From Ghiorsea sp. (lineage in GTDB: Bacteria; Pseudomonadota; Zetaproteobacteria; Mariprofundales; Mariprofundaceae): a stretch of 8,202 nucleotides of DNA. Under the pieces are notes generated by a model. It was not told the DNA's origin, made no database searches, and worked only from the letters and a program-made list of their open reading frames with translations. Every line of letters begins with the position of its first letter. The stretch's first letter is position 1. Positions 6,345 through 8,202 of this stretch are shown piece by piece. The stretch covers positions 1 through 8,202 of the forward strand of contig JAUZQX010000145.1 in NCBI GenBank assembly GCA_030950765.1. The letters run 5' to 3'. Both the position numbers and the translations under genes were made by a program.

Positions 6345-7745
6345 TTAACCTCTACCATAATTATCCTCAAACCGCTCAATATCATCTTCACCCAAATACT
6401 CACCGACCTGCACCTCAATCATTTGTAATGGTATTTTCCCTTGATTAGCCAAGCGATGCTTTTCACCAATCGAGATATAGGTACTTTCATTTTTAGCAAC
6501 CGTAAACACTTTATCCCCTCGTGTGACTGTTGCCGTACCTGACACCACAATCCAATGCTCTGAACGATGCTGATGTTTTTGCAGGCTTAAACTGGCGCCA
6601 GGCTCAACAACAATGCGTTTCATTTTATAACCTTCAGCGTTTTCCAGCACAGTATAACTTCCCCAAGGACGTTTGACTGTAGTGTGCTCCTCAAGCTCAA
6701 TACCTTTCGTATCTTTAAGCGCTGCAACCACTTCTCTAACCCTTTGACTTTCATCTTTAGGGCACAATAAAATGGCATCAGGTGTTTCTACAGCAATAAT
6801 GTTTTCCAAACCCACTGCAGCAATCAAACGCGACTCACTACGCAACAAACTGTTTTTACAATCAATGGCAATCACATGCCCACTTAACGCATTGTTATCC
6901 ACATCTTTTTCTGCAATATCAAATACCGCATCCCAGCTACCCACATCCGACCAACCCATAGACACAGGTACCATCACCACATTATCCGTTGGTTCCAACA
7001 CGGCATAATCAATTGAAATCGAAGGCATATTCTGAAATTGATGACGCACTACCTCTTGCCAAGGCTCACCTGCAAGCCAAGCTTTCTTCATGACTTGCAA
7101 AGCTTGGTACATCTCAGGTTGATACTTCTTAATCTCTGCTAGAATCACTGATGTTTTCCACACAAACATGCCTGAGTTCCAAAAATAATTACCTTCCTTT
7201 AAAAAGGTCTTGGCAGTATTTAAGTCTGGTTTTTCCGTGAAACGCTGAACAGACGACCATGCAATTTCACTACCTTCAGCTTGAATATAACCAAAACCTG
7301 TATCAGGATGTTCTGGTACAATACCGAATGTTACCAAATGCCCTTGTTCCGCAGCTTGTATGGCATGTTTCAAACCTTGGTGAAAAGCAGGTATATCCTG
7401 AATCAAATGGTCAGCAGGAAGCACCAGCATCACAGGGTCAGCGCCATCTTCTTGCAGCAAGGCGGCGGCCAAAGCAATAGCAGGAGCCGTATCCCTGCCA
7501 CATGGCTCAAGAATAGTACGCAAATGATCGAGCTCTGAGAAAGCTTCGCCCATGGCATGTGCTTCGTTGGTAACTACCCAAACATCATCTTGTGTAACCA
7601 TGGGGGATAAACGTGAAATGGTTGCCGCCAGCAAGGACTCCTCACCTGCTAACTTTAAAAACTGTTTGGGTAATTGTTGTCTAGACATCGGCCACAACCG
7701 TGTACCTGAACCACCGGCAAGCACTACTGCTTGTAATTTACACAT
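6345..7745 (-). CDS. manC: Bifunctional mannose-1-phosphate guanylyltransferase / mannose-6-phosphate isomerase (type II PMI-GMP)
   Basis: The product has 466 residues, in the range of CpsB/AlgA/ManC proteins (about 470-480). The N-terminal nucleotidyltransferase domain (about 4-290) shows AGGSGTRLWPMSR (10-22), LPKQFL (25-30), LPADH (109-113), FTEKPD (169-174), WNSGMF (189-194), SIDYAVLE (244-251) and GWSDVGSW (264-271). The C-terminal cupin (about 355-460) carries the type II isomerase motif QKHQHRSEHW (389-398), with His391, His393 and Glu396 as likely metal ligands, and His430. It should convert fructose-6-P to mannose-6-P and make GDP-mannose from mannose-1-P, feeding capsule, exopolysaccharide or LPS synthesis; the phosphomannomutase step must be encoded elsewhere. 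The start ATG at 7745 has GGAAGAGG (7760-7753) and a 7-nt spacer. A candidate promoter lies 44 nt upstream, so it may be transcribed apart from fxsA. The gene symbol could equally be cpsB or algA. Confidence 0.93.
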   Translation of the reverse strand: MCKLQAVVLAGGSGTRLWPMSRQQLPKQFLKLAGEESLLAATISRLSPMVTQDDVWVVTNEAHAMGEAFSELDHLRTILEPCGRDTAPAIALAAALLQEDGADPVMLVLPADHLIQDIPAFHQGLKHAIQAAEQGHLVTFGIVPEHPDTGFGYIQAEGSEIAWSSVQRFTEKPDLNTAKTFLKEGNYFWNSGMFVWKTSVILAEIKKYQPEMYQALQVMKKAWLAGEPWQEVVRHQFQNMPSISIDYAVLEPTDNVVMVPVSMGWSDVGSWDAVFDIAEKDVDNNALSGHVIAIDCKNSLLRSESRLIAAVGLENIIAVETPDAILLCPKDESQRVREVVAALKDTKGIELEEHTTVKRPWGSYTVLENAEGYKMKRIVVEPGASLSLQKHQHRSEHWIVVSGTATVTRGDKVFTVAKNESTYISIGEKHRLANQGKIPLQMIEVQVGEYLGEDDIERFEDNYGRG

Positions 7746-7788
7746 TTACCAACCTCTTCCGCATCATACAATTTTTAGAAAGTACGCG

Positions 7789-7816
7789 GTTATATTTTTC
7801 AATCACGCAGGCTCAA
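7789..7816 (-). promoter_or_regulatory. Candidate sigma70 promoter for the manC-type gene
   Basis: On the minus strand, TTGAGC (7816-7811) and TATAAC (7794-7789) are separated by 16 nt, 44 nt before the start codon. A 10-bp repeat copy lies in the -10/-35 spacer and an inverted repeat abuts the -35 box, so the promoter may be regulated. Called from hexamer match and position only. Confidence 0.4.
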
Positions 7817-7851
7817 GGGTATGATACATACCGTAGCCTTGCAATCACGCA
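7800..7851. repeat. Two 10-bp direct repeats (CAATCACGCA) flanking an inverted repeat
   Basis: CAATCACGCA occurs at 7800-7809 and again at 7842-7851, 42 bp apart start to start, about four helical turns. Between them is a perfect inverted repeat, GGTATG (7818-7823) ATA CATACC (7827-7832). The right-hand direct repeat abuts the fxsA stop codon and the left-hand one lies in the candidate promoter's spacer. The symmetry suggests protein binding sites rather than chance, but no regulator can be named. Confidence 0.45.
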
Positions 7852-7854
7852 AAA

Positions 7855-8202
7855 CTAATCTTTCTTAATGATTTCAACATCAATCACTTCAACATTGGGA
7901 TAACGTTGATGTTGATGTCCTGAAACATCAGCAGCATGTGGAAAAGGTTTATATGTTTTACGTACAATCCAGCGACGAACGGCTGGCACTAGCAACAAAA
8001 AACCCAGTGTATCGGTGATAAAACCTGGAATAAAAAGAAACACGCCTGCAATCACCAACATCACACCATGAAGCCCATGTTCCGCCAGCTCGTGCTGTTG
8101 CATACTTTTTTTAGCTTGCAGCAACGTTTGCAGACCTTGCACACGAATAATCATGCCGCCCACCGCAGCCGTTAGCAAACAAAGCGCTATGGTGGTTAAG
8201 CC
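7855..8202 (-). CDS. fxsA: FxsA-family membrane protein, 5'-truncated by window edge
   Basis: The frame is open from the TAG at 7857-7855 to the right edge, giving 115 residues with the N-terminus missing. The visible part begins GLTTIALCLLTAAVGGMIIRVQGLQTL, matching the middle of FxsA proteins, followed by a second hydrophobic block with PGFITDTLGFLLLVPAVRR, the family's most conserved segment. A hydrophilic tail follows (histidine- and lysine-containing, ending IDVEIIKKD). The TTG at 8178 is not the start, because the codons upstream of it still match the family. E. coli FxsA is an inner-membrane protein named for suppressing F-plasmid exclusion of phage T7; its cellular role is otherwise poorly understood. 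The link with the downstream manC-type gene is only adjacency (109 bp gap with a candidate promoter). Confidence 0.85.
   Translation of the reverse strand, partial: GLTTIALCLLTAAVGGMIIRVQGLQTLLQAKKSMQQHELAEHGLHGVMLVIAGVFLFIPGFITDTLGFLLLVPAVRRWIVRKTYKPFPHAADVSGHQHQRYPNVEVIDVEIIKKD

Noticed and set aside
8176..8178. TTG at 8178 as the fxsA start
   Set aside because: The frame stays open to the window edge and the upstream codons continue an FxsA-like membrane segment, so the true start is outside the window.

Overview
The window reads as a Gram-negative (diderm) bacterial chromosome segment, most likely from a proteobacterium. It carries an Mla-type phospholipid transport operon, an AsmA/YhdP-like envelope protein and a DnaQ-type proofreading exonuclease. 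The DNA is moderately AT-rich. I cannot fix the genus from sequence alone. All protein genes run on the minus strand, so the transcriptional order is from high to low coordinates.

Right end (8202 to 6345): a 5'-truncated fxsA-family membrane protein gene, then a 109 bp spacer with a candidate promoter and ordered repeats, then a complete bifunctional mannose-1-phosphate guanylyltransferase / mannose-6-phosphate isomerase gene (manC/cpsB/algA type) that supplies GDP-mannose for surface polysaccharide.

Centre (6344 to 6078): a 267 bp gap with no protein gene. It holds a near-consensus sigma70 promoter on the PLUS strand whose -10 box lies in a 7-bp-arm dyad. The promoter points at a 76-nt degenerate tRNA-like sequence (GUA anticodon, encoded CCA, but an acceptor stem that cannot pair). 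This is the only plus-strand gene-like object in the window.

Left part (6077 to 1): a tightly packed run mlaF-mlaE-mlaD-mlaC-(AsmA/YhdP-like)-dnaQ. mlaF/mlaE share one base (TAATG), mlaE/mlaD are 13 nt apart, mlaD/mlaC overlap by 4 nt (ATGA), mlaC and the AsmA-like gene are 38 nt apart, and dnaQ starts 4 nt after the AsmA-like stop, with its ribosome binding site inside that gene's last codons. MlaF (ATPase), MlaE (permease) and MlaD (MCE ring) form the inner-membrane complex, and MlaC is the periplasmic lipid carrier. The ~1000-residue AsmA-like protein belongs to the family now thought to bridge inner and outer membranes for lipid flow, so its place directly behind mlaC suggests a joint job in outer-membrane lipid homeostasis. 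No mlaB (STAS subunit) gene is present in this run. dnaQ at the tail is functionally unrelated and is probably a co-transcribed passenger. It is cut off by the window's left edge.

I found no IS element, CRISPR array, phage gene or obvious novel defence system. The points most worth a second look are the tRNA-like element with its dyad-embedded promoter and the coupling of Mla to an AsmA-like bridge protein.
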